From Bacteroidota bacterium (GTDB lineage Bacteria > Bacteroidota > Ignavibacteria > Ignavibacteriales > Ignavibacteriaceae), in assembly GCA_021815405.1 (NCBI GenBank), contig JAKAGV010000011.1, positions 1 through 64,000 of the forward strand: a stretch of DNA of 64,000 nt. Reading direction: 5' to 3'. The notes under the pieces were generated by a model, which did not search any database, was not told the origin of the DNA, and was given only the letters and a program-made list of their open reading frames with translations. The position numbers were made by a program, and so were the translations under genes. Positions 42,775 through 52,981 of this stretch are shown piece after piece; the first letter of the stretch is position 1; the number at the start of each line of letters is the position of its first letter.

Positions 42775-43323
42775 TCATAGATTCCTTGGATTAACAGTTA
42801 TTTCCCAATAGGTCTTTGCATAGCTTGTATCAATTTTTGATGTGGATTCTAACCAGACTTCGGCTTCTATGTATTGGATGCTGTCCGGCACTGTTGTAAC
42901 ATATCCTAATGCATCTTTATAAGTAAATTTTAGCCTAGTCAATCCAAGAGAAGCTGCTTTCAGTGTGTCTCCATCAACTATTCTGTAATAAATTCTATCT
43001 TTTGGATTTTGAGTCTCTGGTAGAAGTGTTGTATCGCTTTCCGTTAAGGTTAAACTATCTACTGTTCCATTTGAATCTATATCAGCATAAAAAGAAAATT
43101 TTGATGAATCAGCATCGATTATTGGACTTCCGCTGTAATTATAACCGACTTTTCTTAAATCACTTTCAATCATACTTGCTAGTGTCTTAGCATTTTGCTG
43201 TAAGGTCAATTCTGTATCAGATGTAAACTTATCCTTTGACGAATAGGTATTTAAATTTGTAATCAAAAGGAAAATCAATCCTCCGATAATTGTAGCGCCA
43301 AGTATATCCAACATTGTGTTCAT
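42775..43323 (-). CDS. pilin-like membrane protein
   Basis: The 182-residue protein has an N-terminal hydrophobic helix (about residues 6-25, LGATIIGGLIFLLITNL). It continues into an amphipathic stretch with LQQNAKTLASMIESDLRKVGY, like the minor pseudopilins PilW/GspJ, and then a soluble beta-rich domain. The usual GFTLIE-type motif is missing. Its start overlaps the end of the preceding gene by 4 bp (ATGA), which indicates translational coupling. Confidence 0.65.
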   Translation of the reverse strand: MNTMLDILGATIIGGLIFLLITNLNTYSSKDKFTSDTELTLQQNAKTLASMIESDLRKVGYNYSGSPIIDADSSKFSFYADIDSNGTVDSLTLTESDTTLLPETQNPKDRIYYRIVDGDTLKAASLGLTRLKFTYKDALGYVTTVPDSIQYIEAEVWLESTSKIDTSYAKTYWEITVNPRNL

Positions 43324-43805
43324 TTTAGTGTAAAGATTGAAGAGACTGAAACATCGTGGCTTAAATATGGGCTAGAAACTGTAACAGTTACTTTCTTGTA
43401 GAAGGTTTGAGTGCTGCTAACCGCATCAGGATCATTACTATTAACATAATAAACTGAGCAGCTGACATAATAAGTCTCGAAATAGGGTGCTGTAAGTGTG
43501 TCTTGAAATCCATTATAATCATCAACATCATTAAAATTAGGGTAAATTTCACCGGAATCCGGACCTAATAATGACGGAGGTGTTAAGCTTGCCGGATTTG
43601 TAGTTGGAAATTCAATAGTAGTCTGATCAAAGCTTTTTCCTTTAATTTCCTCAATAAGATTATCAGCTATAGAAAAAGCAGTCAAATATATTTTATTTTG
43701 TGTCTGTGAGTCAGATGTATTCAAGACTGTTGAGTTGAACCTGAGCGATATTAAAGCCAGAATTAACATACCAGCTATTGTCAGCATTGTTTGGACATTA
43801 CTCAT
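43320..43805 (-). CDS. pilin-like membrane protein
   Basis: This 161-residue protein begins MSNVQTMLTIAGMLILALISLRF, a single hydrophobic helix (about residues 6-22). SIADNLIEEIKGKSFD follows and resembles the minor-pilin PilV/GspI arrangement, then a soluble domain. As with the two following genes there is no prepilin cleavage motif. It is the first gene after the NtrC-type regulator, 173 bp away. Confidence 0.65.
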   Translation of the reverse strand: MSNVQTMLTIAGMLILALISLRFNSTVLNTSDSQTQNKIYLTAFSIADNLIEEIKGKSFDQTTIEFPTTNPASLTPPSLLGPDSGEIYPNFNDVDDYNGFQDTLTAPYFETYYVSCSVYYVNSNDPDAVSSTQTFYKKVTVTVSSPYLSHDVSVSSIFTLK

Positions 43806-43849
43806 AACATTTGTTAATTAATTAACCCTACTAATTTCTTTTACTTAAT

Positions 43850-43877
43850 CAATTATTGTACCCTGATACAATAATTG
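43850..43877. promoter_or_regulatory. inverted repeat upstream of the pilin-like genes
   Basis: CAATTATTGTA (43850-43860) and TACAATAATTG (43867-43877) are perfect complements around CCCTGA. It lies about 45-72 bp before the first pilin-like start. A second small inverted repeat (GGTAA...TTACC, 43927-43939) lies further upstream. Either could bind the NtrC-type regulator encoded next door, or the larger one could weakly terminate its transcript. Confidence 0.4.
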
Positions 43878-43978
43878 GAAAAGGCTTATTTAATTTAGAA
43901 TTGTGAGTTTTAAAAGATCTTTCGCTGGTAAAAATTACCGATGTGACTAGGTTGACGTCAAATTTGCCGTCTTGTAAA

Positions 43979-45337
43979 CTACCCTTTTTCCCTGATTTTC
44001 TGAATTCTGCGCTGCAGCGTTCTTTCGCTAACCCCCAATATTGCAGCCGCTTTCTGCACACTGCCGCCGACATAAGTTAAAACGGATTTAATATGTTCTT
44101 CAATCGCATCTTCAATCGATAATAATTTTAAGTTATCGTTCTTAAGTTTTAAGTATTTAGATTGAAGATTTATTTCCGATACGGTGTTGCTATCCTTTGT
44201 TTTTGCTACAGCGTTAAAAATTATATTTTCAAGTTCCCTTACATTGCCCGGAAATTTATAGCTGCTTAAAATTTTTAATACTTCATTTGAAAATCCAGAA
44301 ACATTTTTATTATAAGTAATGTTGCTCATTTTCAAGAAATGATCTGCAAGAAGAATAACATCATCGCCTCTCTCACGTAGTGGTGGAAGCTGGATGAGTC
44401 CTCTATTCAATCTATAATAAAGATCTGCTCTGAACTCTTTGATGTTGACGGCATCTATCAGGTTGCGGTTTGTGGCGGCTATAATTCTAATATCTAATTT
44501 TGTTGGCTTTGCGCTTCCTATTCTATGAATCTCATTATATTGAATAGTTCTCAGGAGCTTTCCCTGTAATTCCTTAGGAAGTTCTCCGATTTCATCAAGA
44601 AAAATTGTTCCTCCATTTGCCTCCTCAAAAAAACCTCTCTTCTCAGATATAGCACCGGTGAATGATCCTCTCTCATGTCCAAAAAGTTCGCTTTCAAAAA
44701 GTGAGCTTGATATAGAAGCCAGATTAACAGCGACAAAGGGATTTAGTCTCCTTGGTGAAAGCTCATGAATTTTTCTTGCAACCAGATCTTTACCTGTTCC
44801 TGTCTCTCCGGTAATCAAAATCATTTCATTTGTTGGTGCAAAAATTTCGATTAGTTCAAACACCTTGTACATTAGCGGAGATGAAGTAATTATGTCGGAA
44901 AAATATGTTCTGGAAGGTGGAGTTTTTGCGGCAACGGATCTATGGGAATCAAGTTCCAGTTCCAGTATACGCTGATCCAATGCTCTTTTAATAGTAAGGA
45001 ACAGTCTATCAATATCCGGCGGCTTGGTAATATATTCATAAGCACCAAGCTTCACCGCCTTCAAAGCTATTTCAACTTCATCTACTGCTGTAACCATTAT
45101 TACCGGAATATGCGGATTGCTCTGGTTTATTTTTTCCAGCAGTTCTAATCCATTAATCACTGGCATGTAAACATCAAGCAGTATTAAATCAATTTGCCTT
45201 GATTCTACTATCTGCATAACATTTTCAGGATATTGCTCAGTGATTATTTCCTGATACCCCTCTTGTTCCAGCAAGCCTTTAAGTAAATACAAATACGATG
45301 TCTCGTCATCAACAATCAAAATAGTTATGTTTCTCAT
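43979..45337 (-). CDS. NtrC-family sigma-54-dependent response regulator
   Basis: The 452-residue protein has three domains. First is a receiver (residues 1-120, phosphoacceptor D55 in LILLDVYMP, lysine in YITKPP). Then comes a sigma-54 interaction AAA+ domain with Walker A GETGTGKD and the sigma-54 contact loop GSFTGA in place of the common GAFTGA. A Fis-type helix-turn-helix ([18 protein letters not shown]) ends the protein. It is an activator of sigma-54 promoters. Position suggests control of the downstream pilin-like genes; no histidine kinase partner is adjacent. Confidence 0.93.
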   Translation of the reverse strand: MRNITILIVDDETSYLYLLKGLLEQEGYQEIITEQYPENVMQIVESRQIDLILLDVYMPVINGLELLEKINQSNPHIPVIMVTAVDEVEIALKAVKLGAYEYITKPPDIDRLFLTIKRALDQRILELELDSHRSVAAKTPPSRTYFSDIITSSPLMYKVFELIEIFAPTNEMILITGETGTGKDLVARKIHELSPRRLNPFVAVNLASISSSLFESELFGHERGSFTGAISEKRGFFEEANGGTIFLDEIGELPKELQGKLLRTIQYNEIHRIGSAKPTKLDIRIIAATNRNLIDAVNIKEFRADLYYRLNRGLIQLPPLRERGDDVILLADHFLKMSNITYNKNVSGFSNEVLKILSSYKFPGNVRELENIIFNAVAKTKDSNTVSEINLQSKYLKLKNDNLKLLSIEDAIEEHIKSVLTYVGGSVQKAAAILGVSERTLQRRIQKIREKG

Positions 45338-45504
45338 CTAAGCCGTTTAAATTTCTCTTTTAGTGATAGGAATATAAAATAAAATCCTTTGATTTGTCAA
45401 TCAGAAAAATTTTTGCCGTACAATCTATCAAGCAATTTTAACATCTTTTTCTTATTTTCGTAACAAAAATATGGTTTTTAAAGATTAATCAAAGGGCTCT
45501 TATT

Positions 45505-47766
45505 ATGACAGCAAATATCGACATGATAAAAAAAGTTTATTCGAATTATAAAACTAAACTTGATGAAGCGAGAAAAGTCGTTAATCGTCCGCTTACTTAT
45601 GCTGAAAAAATTCTTTATTCGCATCTGTGGGAGACTCCGAAAGAAGTTTTAAAACGAGGGAAAGATTATTCAGAGTTATCACCAGATAGAGTTGCAATGC
45701 AGGATGCAACAGCGCAGATGGCTTTGCTTCAATTTATGTCTGCAGGAAGAAAAACAACTGCAGTCCCTTCTACGGTTCACTGCGATCATTTGATTCAGGC
45801 GCAGGTTGGAGCTAAAGATGACTTGTTAAGAGCTACGACTGAAAACAAAGAAGTTTATGATTTTCTGGAAAGCATTTCAAAAAAGTACGGCATCGGATTT
45901 TGGAAACCAGGCGCTGGAATAATTCATCAAGTAGTTTTGGAAAATTATGCATTCCCCGGCGGGATGATGATTGGAACAGACTCTCACACCCCTAATGCTG
46001 GTGGTTTGGGAATGATCGCAATCGGTGTTGGCGGTGCGGATGCTGTTGATGTCATGGCTGGTATGCCATGGGAATTAAAATGGCCTAAGCTAATCGGTGT
46101 AAAGCTTACAGGTAAATTAAGTGGATGGGCTTCTCCAAAAGATATTATCTTAAAGCTTGCCGGAATCCTAACTGTTAAAGGCGGTACGGGTGCAATTGTA
46201 GAATATTTCGGTGAAGGTACAGCTACCATTTCTTGCACAGGTAAAGGAACGATTTGTAACATGGGCGCTGAAATTGGTGCAACAACTTCACTCTTTCCAT
46301 TTGATGAAAAGATGGCAGCTTATCTTAGAATAACAAACCGCGCCGATGTCGCGGCTCTTGCTGAAGGTCTTGCTGATGAACTTATTGCAGATAAAGAAGT
46401 GTATCAAACTCCAAATCAATTCTATGATCAGATTGTAGAAATTAATTTAAGCGAGCTTGAGCCACATCTTAATGGACCATTTACACCTGATAGAGCAATC
46501 CCTGTTTCTAAAATGAAAGAGGAAGCTAAGAAAAATAATTTTCCGGATGAATTAAAAGTTGCTCTCATCGGAAGCTGTACTAACTCCAGCTACGAAGATA
46601 TTGACCGGGCTGCTAGTATTGCACGGCAGGCTCTTTCAAAAGGATTAAAGGCAAAATCTCAGTTTACGATAACTCCGGGTTCAGAACAAGTTAGAGCTAC
46701 AATCGAACGCGACGGACAGCTTCAAACTTTGACTGAATTCGGCGGAACCATCCTTGCCAATGCTTGCGGTCCTTGTATTGGTATGTGGAAAAGAATGGAT
46801 ATAAAGACTGGCGATAAAAATACAATCGTTACTTCGTTCAATAGAAATTTTGCAAAAAGAAATGACGGTAATCCTGAAACACTCGCTTTTGTTGCAAGCC
46901 CTGAGTTAACGACTGCACTTGCGATTGCCGGTAGTCTTTCATTTAATCCAGTTACGGATGAACTTGTAAATGAGAAAGGTGAAAAAGTAAAATTAGATCC
47001 TCCTGTTGGAGAAGAACTTCCTTTAAACGGATTTAAGAAAGGTGAAGAAGGATTTGTAGCTCCGGCAGCAGATGGTTCAAGTGTTCAGGTAATAGTTGAT
47101 CCGAAGAGTGATAGACTTCAATTGCTAAAACCATTCGAACCTTGGAACGGAAAAGATTATACGGATCTTGCTGTACTTATAAAAGCAAAAGGCAAATGCA
47201 CAACAGATCATATCTCGATGGCAGGTCCCTGGTTGAAGTACAGAGGTCATCTTGATAATATTTCGAATAACATGTTCCTCGGTGCCATTAATGCTTTTAC
47301 TGGTGATGCCGGTAAGACTAAAAATATATTTACAAGCGAATATAAAACAGTGCCTGAAGTTGCACGAGAGTATAAAGCAAAAGGAACCGGCTGGGTTGTA
47401 GTCGGCGATGAAAATTACGGTGAAGGTTCAAGTCGAGAGCATGCAGCAATGGAACCGCGTTTCTTAGGCGGCAAAGCTATCATCGTTAAGAGCTTTGCAA
47501 GAATTCATGAAACTAATTTGAAGAAGCAGGGAATGCTTCCCTTAACCTTTGCTAATCCTTCTGATTACGACAAAATTCAAGAAGACGACAGATTAAGCAT
47601 AACCGGATTAACAGAACTTGCGCCTGAAAAGCAGCTTACACTTTTAATCAAGCATAAAGACGGCAAGCAGGAAAAGGCTGCATTGAACCACACAATGAAT
47701 GAAGCTCAGATAAAGTGGTTTAAAGCCGGAAGCGCGTTAAACTTAATTGCCCAAGCAAATAAATGA
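45505..47766 (+). CDS. aconitate hydratase
   Basis: This 753-residue enzyme of the mitochondrial-type aconitase group isomerises citrate to isocitrate in the TCA cycle. The cluster-binding cysteines are in [10 protein letters not shown] and [11 protein letters not shown], and [12 protein letters not shown] is the family signature. The swivel domain follows with [23 protein letters not shown]. An AAAGGG ribosome binding site precedes the ATG, and a strong hairpin terminator follows. Confidence 0.95.
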   Translation: MTANIDMIKKVYSNYKTKLDEARKVVNRPLTYAEKILYSHLWETPKEVLKRGKDYSELSPDRVAMQDATAQMALLQFMSAGRKTTAVPSTVHCDHLIQAQVGAKDDLLRATTENKEVYDFLESISKKYGIGFWKPGAGIIHQVVLENYAFPGGMMIGTDSHTPNAGGLGMIAIGVGGADAVDVMAGMPWELKWPKLIGVKLTGKLSGWASPKDIILKLAGILTVKGGTGAIVEYFGEGTATISCTGKGTICNMGAEIGATTSLFPFDEKMAAYLRITNRADVAALAEGLADELIADKEVYQTPNQFYDQIVEINLSELEPHLNGPFTPDRAIPVSKMKEEAKKNNFPDELKVALIGSCTNSSYEDIDRAASIARQALSKGLKAKSQFTITPGSEQVRATIERDGQLQTLTEFGGTILANACGPCIGMWKRMDIKTGDKNTIVTSFNRNFAKRNDGNPETLAFVASPELTTALAIAGSLSFNPVTDELVNEKGEKVKLDPPVGEELPLNGFKKGEEGFVAPAADGSSVQVIVDPKSDRLQLLKPFEPWNGKDYTDLAVLIKAKGKCTTDHISMAGPWLKYRGHLDNISNNMFLGAINAFTGDAGKTKNIFTSEYKTVPEVAREYKAKGTGWVVVGDENYGEGSSREHAAMEPRFLGGKAIIVKSFARIHETNLKKQGMLPLTFANPSDYDKIQEDDRLSITGLTELAPEKQLTLLIKHKDGKQEKAALNHTMNEAQIKWFKAGSALNLIAQANK

Positions 47767-47784
47767 AATAACTTTCCCTTTTTT

Positions 47785-47826
47785 ATGAAAGCGATGCTGG
47801 TTATTTTTAACCGGTATCGCTTTCAT
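47785..47826 (+). terminator. terminator of the aconitase gene
   Basis: ATGAAAGCGATGCTGGTTA (47785-47803) pairs with TAACCGGTATCGCTTTCAT (47808-47826) over nearly all its length with a very short loop. TTTTAAT follows at once. It ends 40 bp before the BatA-like gene. Confidence 0.75.
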
Positions 47827-47866
47827 TTTAATAGGCAAGCCAACAAAAGATGAGACATATTTTTAA

Positions 47867-50020
47867 ATGATTTTTCTAAACCCAGCAGTATTATTCGGTT
47901 TATTAGCCGCTTCCATTCCGGTGCTGATTCATCTTTTGAACTTACGAAAGTTGAAACGCATTGAGTTTAGTACGCTTTCTTTTCTGAAGGAACTTCAGAA
48001 AAATAAAATCCGAAAGATAAAGCTGAAACAGTGGCTGCTGCTCGTTTTGCGAATGCTGATTATTCTTTTTCTTGTTACTGCTTTTGCGCGACCTACATTA
48101 AAAGGAGTAGCAATCGGAGGTACAACCTCTGCAGCAAAAACTACGGCGGTATTTATTCTCGATAATACTCCAAGCATGTCGGTTGTTGACGCAAAAGGCT
48201 CTTATTTTAATCAAGCTAAAGCTGCTGCTAAACAACTTCTCGCTCAGCTTCAGGAAGGTGATGATGCTGCTTTAATTTTAATTTCGGATCATTCTGGGAA
48301 TGAAATTAAGACGACAACCAATCTTGCCGATTTTCAAAAACAAATTGATGCGGTTAAGATTTCTGATGAAAGCGGCTACATTAATGATGCACTTGTAAAA
48401 GCAGCAGAGGTACTCTCAAAATCACAAAACTTCAACAAGGAAATTTATATCCTCTCGGATTTTCAACAGGGAAGATTAGCCGCACCCGGTTCTATTTCCG
48501 ATCTCAGTCAGCTTCTAAATGATAAAGTAAGATTGTATGCATTCAACTTTTCAGGCAAAGAAGTTTATAACCTCGGGATCGATCAACTTAAACTTAACAC
48601 TCAGATTTTTGAAAAGGATAAGCCGGTTGACTTTGCTGCAACAGTTACAAACTATTCCACTCAACCGGTAAGCAATCTTGTAGTTTCGCTTTTTATTAAT
48701 GGTGAAAGAAGCGCACAGCAAAGTATATCGCTAAATCCAGGTGAATCTAAAATTGCAGACATGAATGCTGTGGTAAAATCATCCGGATTTGTTAACGCAT
48801 TTGCTGAGATAGAGGACGATGAAATAATGCAAGATAATAAGCGCTACATAAATTTCTTTATTCCGAAAGAAATTCCTGTAGCAATTTTTTCTGATGATCC
48901 TTCGGATTCTAAATTTGTTAATCTTGCGTTGACAGCCTCTAATCTTAACAGTAATCAATTCGGAAATGATAATCAGACTTCTAGTTCCTTGAAAATTACC
49001 GAGAAAAATCTTAATCAAATTTCTGCACTGGACTTATCACAATATGATGTTCTGATTATAATTGGTCCAGGTAGCAATTTAAGCGCTCTGGATAGGCTTA
49101 AAGCCTATGTAGACAACGGTGGAAGTATCCTTTTAATGCCTGGAAGTAATACTTCTCCACAGGGGTTTCAGCAGGTTACAAGCGCATTAAATATTCCTTC
49201 ACCAACCGGCGCATCGGGAAATATAAATTCATCCGGAAATGGTGTTCGATTCGACAAAGTGGATCTTAATCATCCCGTTTTTAAAGATATTTTTTCCAAT
49301 GCGGATAAAAAGAATATTGAATCGCCTGATATCTATTATCATTTTAAAATTAATCCTGAAGGGAAAGGCGAGAGTATTATTACGCTAGCCGACGGTTCTT
49401 CATTCTTAACTGAATATAAAATCGGGAAAGGGAAAATTTTCTGTTTCAATACCGCACCGGTTTTAAGCTGGAGTAATTTTCCATTGAAAGGAATCTTTGC
49501 CCCGTTGATGAACAAATCGGTTTTTTATCTGGCATCAAAAAATGAATCTATCAGCCATACAATTGCCGGCACTCCAGCCATAATCAATTTAAGGAATAAC
49601 GCCTCGCCTCAAATAAAAATTGTACGACCTGATAAGTCGGAAGACTTTATCAACCTGCAGAATGAACATTCATCAAATTATTATGAATATAAAAAAACAG
49701 ATATTGCCGGAAATTATTTGGTTTATGCTGGATCGAAATTAATTGATGAGTTTTCGGTAAATCTTGATCCTCAAGAATCGGTTACAAAATATCTATCCAC
49801 TGCCGATTTTGAAAACTACCTGAAGAAGATAGATTTCAAAGGGAAATTTATAAATGTCGGAAAGAATGAAAATCCGGCAAAAGTTGTAATGCAATCGCGA
49901 TTTGGCTCGGAGTTGTGGCGATTATTTTTAGCGATCGCAATTATTTTAGCGCTAATCGAAATGGCAGTTGCAAGGAATGCTAAGAAAGAATTGGTGCAGG
50001 TATCCACAGCACAGGCTTAG
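47867..50020 (+). CDS. BatA-domain von Willebrand factor A protein
   Basis: The 717-residue protein begins with the BatA N-terminal region: a short span and IPVLIHLLNLRKLKRIEFSTL with a second span around residues 55-75. A vWA domain follows whose metal site reads DNTPS (residues about 104-108, a D-x-T-x-S form of the usual D-x-S-x-S). A long mid-region resembles a glutamine-amidotransferase-like fold, and a final span is near residue 695. Such proteins sit in the membrane beside DUF4159 and DUF4175 proteins, which also occur in this window at 55-59 kb. Confidence 0.85.
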   Translation: MIFLNPAVLFGLLAASIPVLIHLLNLRKLKRIEFSTLSFLKELQKNKIRKIKLKQWLLLVLRMLIILFLVTAFARPTLKGVAIGGTTSAAKTTAVFILDNTPSMSVVDAKGSYFNQAKAAAKQLLAQLQEGDDAALILISDHSGNEIKTTTNLADFQKQIDAVKISDESGYINDALVKAAEVLSKSQNFNKEIYILSDFQQGRLAAPGSISDLSQLLNDKVRLYAFNFSGKEVYNLGIDQLKLNTQIFEKDKPVDFAATVTNYSTQPVSNLVVSLFINGERSAQQSISLNPGESKIADMNAVVKSSGFVNAFAEIEDDEIMQDNKRYINFFIPKEIPVAIFSDDPSDSKFVNLALTASNLNSNQFGNDNQTSSSLKITEKNLNQISALDLSQYDVLIIIGPGSNLSALDRLKAYVDNGGSILLMPGSNTSPQGFQQVTSALNIPSPTGASGNINSSGNGVRFDKVDLNHPVFKDIFSNADKKNIESPDIYYHFKINPEGKGESIITLADGSSFLTEYKIGKGKIFCFNTAPVLSWSNFPLKGIFAPLMNKSVFYLASKNESISHTIAGTPAIINLRNNASPQIKIVRPDKSEDFINLQNEHSSNYYEYKKTDIAGNYLVYAGSKLIDEFSVNLDPQESVTKYLSTADFENYLKKIDFKGKFINVGKNENPAKVVMQSRFGSELWRLFLAIAIILALIEMAVARNAKKELVQVSTAQA

Positions 50021-50103
50021 GCTTGTGTTTCAAGTTTAATCGATTGGATATTTTAATAAATTTTGTTTAATTATATCAAGGTAAAGTAAAAATTTTTTAA
50101 AGA

Positions 50104-51369
50104 ATGATAGAAATACCAAGAAAGCAAAACGAACAAGCAATTTTAGTTGCAATAGATACGAAAGAACAAAGTAGGGATTTAGTCGAAGAGCATTTAGCAG
50201 AGCTCGAAGAACTTGCCAACACAGCCGGCGCAGAAACAATTCTGAAAGTAATTCAAGATAAAGCCACACCTGATCCGGCATTCTACATCGGCAAAGGAAA
50301 AGCAGAAGAGCTTGCTTCCCTTGCCGAAGTTAACGAGGTCAATTTAATTATTTTTGATGATGACCTTTCACCAGTTCAAGTAAGGAATCTTGAAAATCTT
50401 TTAGAGAAAAAAATTGTAGATAGGAGCGGACTTATTCTTGATATCTTTGCTACCCGTGCGAAGTCAAAAGAAGCGAAAACTCAAGTTGAGCTTGCACAGC
50501 TACAATACATGCTGCCGCGGCTTACTCGCGCATGGACTCACTTATCAAAGCAATATGGCGGCATTGGAACAAAAGGTCCTGGTGAAACCCAGATTGAAAC
50601 CGACCGTAGAATGATCAGAACGAGAATAAGTTTATTAAAAGAAAAACTTGTTAAGATTGAATCTCAGCGAAACACTCAAAGCCGTGGTAGAAAAGATTTC
50701 ACAAGAATTTCATTAGTCGGATACACTAACGTCGGCAAGTCAACTCTGTTCAATTTGCTTACAAACTCAAATGTCTTTGCCGAAGATAAATTGTTCGCCA
50801 CGCTGGATTCAACTACAAGAATGGTTCGGCTTGGAAAAAACGATAAAATACTTTTAAGCGATACAGTTGGATTTATCCGTAAGCTTCCTCATAACCTTGT
50901 AGCGTCGTTTAAGAGCACGCTTGATGAAGTTCGGGAGGCGGATATTATTCTGCATGTTATCGATCTTTCACATCCGTTCTTTGAAGATCAAATTAAAGTT
51001 GTTGAACAAACTTTGAATGAATTGGGATGCCGAGATAAAAAAGTCGTTAAAGTGTTTAACAAAGTTGATGCTGTGCTTGACAGAAGTAGAATTCAGTTTG
51101 TAAAGAAACATTATGAAAACAACGTAATCATTTCCGCTCAACGCGGAATAAATATTTCCGGTCTGAATGAACTGCTGACAAATATAATTGAAGAATCTTT
51201 TGTTGAAGAAAAGGTTGATATAGGTTTGGCAGAATCAAAGAAAGCGGCGACAATCCATTCTTTGGCTGAAGTGCTTTCAACAAAGTACGACCATAAATCA
51301 ATGCATATTACATACCGGGCAAGAAAAGAAACATCGGAAAAAATTAAGAAAATAGTTTATGGCAGATAA
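50104..51369 (+). CDS. hflX: ribosome-associated GTPase HflX
   Basis: HflX splits or rescues ribosomes under stress. The N-terminal domain (residues 1-110) has PAFYIGKGKAEEL. The linker contains RAWTHLSKQYGGIGTKGPGE, and the GTPase has G1 GYTNVGKS at residues 206-213, G3 DTVGFI and G4 NKVD. The length of 421 residues is standard. The last 11 bp overlap the ammonia-lyase gene, so both are translated from one transcript. Confidence 0.95.
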   Translation: MIEIPRKQNEQAILVAIDTKEQSRDLVEEHLAELEELANTAGAETILKVIQDKATPDPAFYIGKGKAEELASLAEVNEVNLIIFDDDLSPVQVRNLENLLEKKIVDRSGLILDIFATRAKSKEAKTQVELAQLQYMLPRLTRAWTHLSKQYGGIGTKGPGETQIETDRRMIRTRISLLKEKLVKIESQRNTQSRGRKDFTRISLVGYTNVGKSTLFNLLTNSNVFAEDKLFATLDSTTRMVRLGKNDKILLSDTVGFIRKLPHNLVASFKSTLDEVREADIILHVIDLSHPFFEDQIKVVEQTLNELGCRDKKVVKVFNKVDAVLDRSRIQFVKKHYENNVIISAQRGINISGLNELLTNIIEESFVEEKVDIGLAESKKAATIHSLAEVLSTKYDHKSMHITYRARKETSEKIKKIVYGR

Positions 51370-52921
51370 ATTAGTTATTGACGGCACAAATCTAACCCTA
51401 GAACAAATCGAAAACTTCCTTCATGAAAATCCCGATATTAAAATTTCTCAAGAATCGATTGCAAGGATAAATAAATCCAGAGCGTTGGTTGAGAAGTGGG
51501 TGAACAGCGGAGAATCAATTTACGGCGTTACTACCGGCTTCGGAGAATTTTCCAATGTAAGTATATCAAAGGAAAATTTGAAGTTGCTTCAAGAAAATTT
51601 AATCTTAAGCCATGCTGTCGGCTGCGGAGAAAATCTTCCGCCTTTCATAGTAAAGATAATGATGCTTTTGCGTTTGAATGCTTTGGCACGAGGTTACTCC
51701 GGAGTAAGAATTGAAACGCTTGAGCTTCTTATTAAAATGATGAAGCTAAATATAATTCCGGTTGTTCCGTCTCAAGGTTCGGTCGGCTCAAGCGGAGATT
51801 TGGTGCAGCTTGCTCATCTTGTACTGGCTATGATTGGTAAAGGCAGAGTTCAAATTATAAAAAATGTTTTAGATGAAGACACGGCGGGTACGCAAATTAT
51901 TCCCTCGACAGAAGGATTAAAAAAATTCGGATTAAAGCCGATTGTTCTTGAAGCGAAAGAAGGGCTGGCATTAATCAACGGAACACAGATGATGACGTCG
52001 TTTGCATCTTATATTGCTATCCGCGCAAAAAAGTTGAATAAGATTGCAGACTTGAGTGCATCGCTCACTCACGAAGCTCTTCGCTCCACGGATAAGGCTT
52101 TCGATCCTAAGATTCACGAACTACGTCCATTCCCAGGTCAGATTACCACTGCTAAAAATATTTTATCTTTAATCAAGAACAGCGAGATAAGAAAATCTCA
52201 TTTGAGAAATGACAGCAGAGTTCAGGATGCTTATTCAATCCGATGCGTACCTCAGATTCACGGCGCTTCGAGAGATGCTATCGATTATGTTTGTTCTCGG
52301 GTGAATATTGAAATTAATTCTGTAAATGATAATCCAATCATCTTTCCTGATACGGAAGAACACATCGAAGGTGGAAATTTTCACGGGCAGTCAATGGCGC
52401 TTGCAATGGATTTTATGAGCATCGCACTTTCTGAACTTGCAAATGTTTCCGAAAGAAGAACTGAAAGAATGGTTAATGGCGCACTTAGCGGCTTGCCGAG
52501 ATTTCTTACTAACAACGGCGGATTAAATTCTGGTTTGATGATTGCACAATATACTGCTGCTAGTCTTGTTTCTGAAAATAAAGTTCTTTCGCATCCGGCA
52601 AGTGTGGATTCGATTCCGACATCTGCAAACCAGGAAGATCATAACTCGATGGGCTCAATTGCTGCGCAGAAATGTTTCCGCATAATGAAGAATCTTGAAA
52701 ATGTTTTGGCAATTGAATTGTTAACGGCAGCTCAAGCTTTAGAGTTCTTAAAGCCTCATAAACCCGGAGCCGGTACATTAATTGCTTATGAAGAAATAAG
52801 GAAGGTTGTGCAGCCTTTAGATGGAGACAGATTGATTTACGATGATGTAAAAAAAGTTGCTGGATTGATAAAGGATGACAGTCTACTAAACACCGTAGAG
52901 AAATTTGTGAAATTTAATTAA
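51359..52921 (+). CDS. hutH: histidine/aromatic amino acid ammonia-lyase
   Basis: This 520-residue enzyme belongs to the MIO-cofactor lyases. It has YGVTTGFG (Y55), LSHAVGCGE (H85), NGTQMMTS, QDAYSIRCVPQIHGA and HPASVDSIPTSANQEDHNSMG. The cofactor triad, Ala-Ser-Gly in most relatives, reads S144-S145-G146. H85 matches the histidine usual in histidine-specific enzymes, but other hut genes are absent here, so the substrate is not certain. The gene starts within the end of hflX. Confidence 0.88.
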   Translation: MADKLVIDGTNLTLEQIENFLHENPDIKISQESIARINKSRALVEKWVNSGESIYGVTTGFGEFSNVSISKENLKLLQENLILSHAVGCGENLPPFIVKIMMLLRLNALARGYSGVRIETLELLIKMMKLNIIPVVPSQGSVGSSGDLVQLAHLVLAMIGKGRVQIIKNVLDEDTAGTQIIPSTEGLKKFGLKPIVLEAKEGLALINGTQMMTSFASYIAIRAKKLNKIADLSASLTHEALRSTDKAFDPKIHELRPFPGQITTAKNILSLIKNSEIRKSHLRNDSRVQDAYSIRCVPQIHGASRDAIDYVCSRVNIEINSVNDNPIIFPDTEEHIEGGNFHGQSMALAMDFMSIALSELANVSERRTERMVNGALSGLPRFLTNNGGLNSGLMIAQYTAASLVSENKVLSHPASVDSIPTSANQEDHNSMGSIAAQKCFRIMKNLENVLAIELLTAAQALEFLKPHKPGAGTLIAYEEIRKVVQPLDGDRLIYDDVKKVAGLIKDDSLLNTVEKFVKFN

Positions 52922-52981
52922 AGGACCTTTGAGAAGCTTTATTAAATAAAATTAGACGCAAAGGTACGGAGAAAAAGGTAA

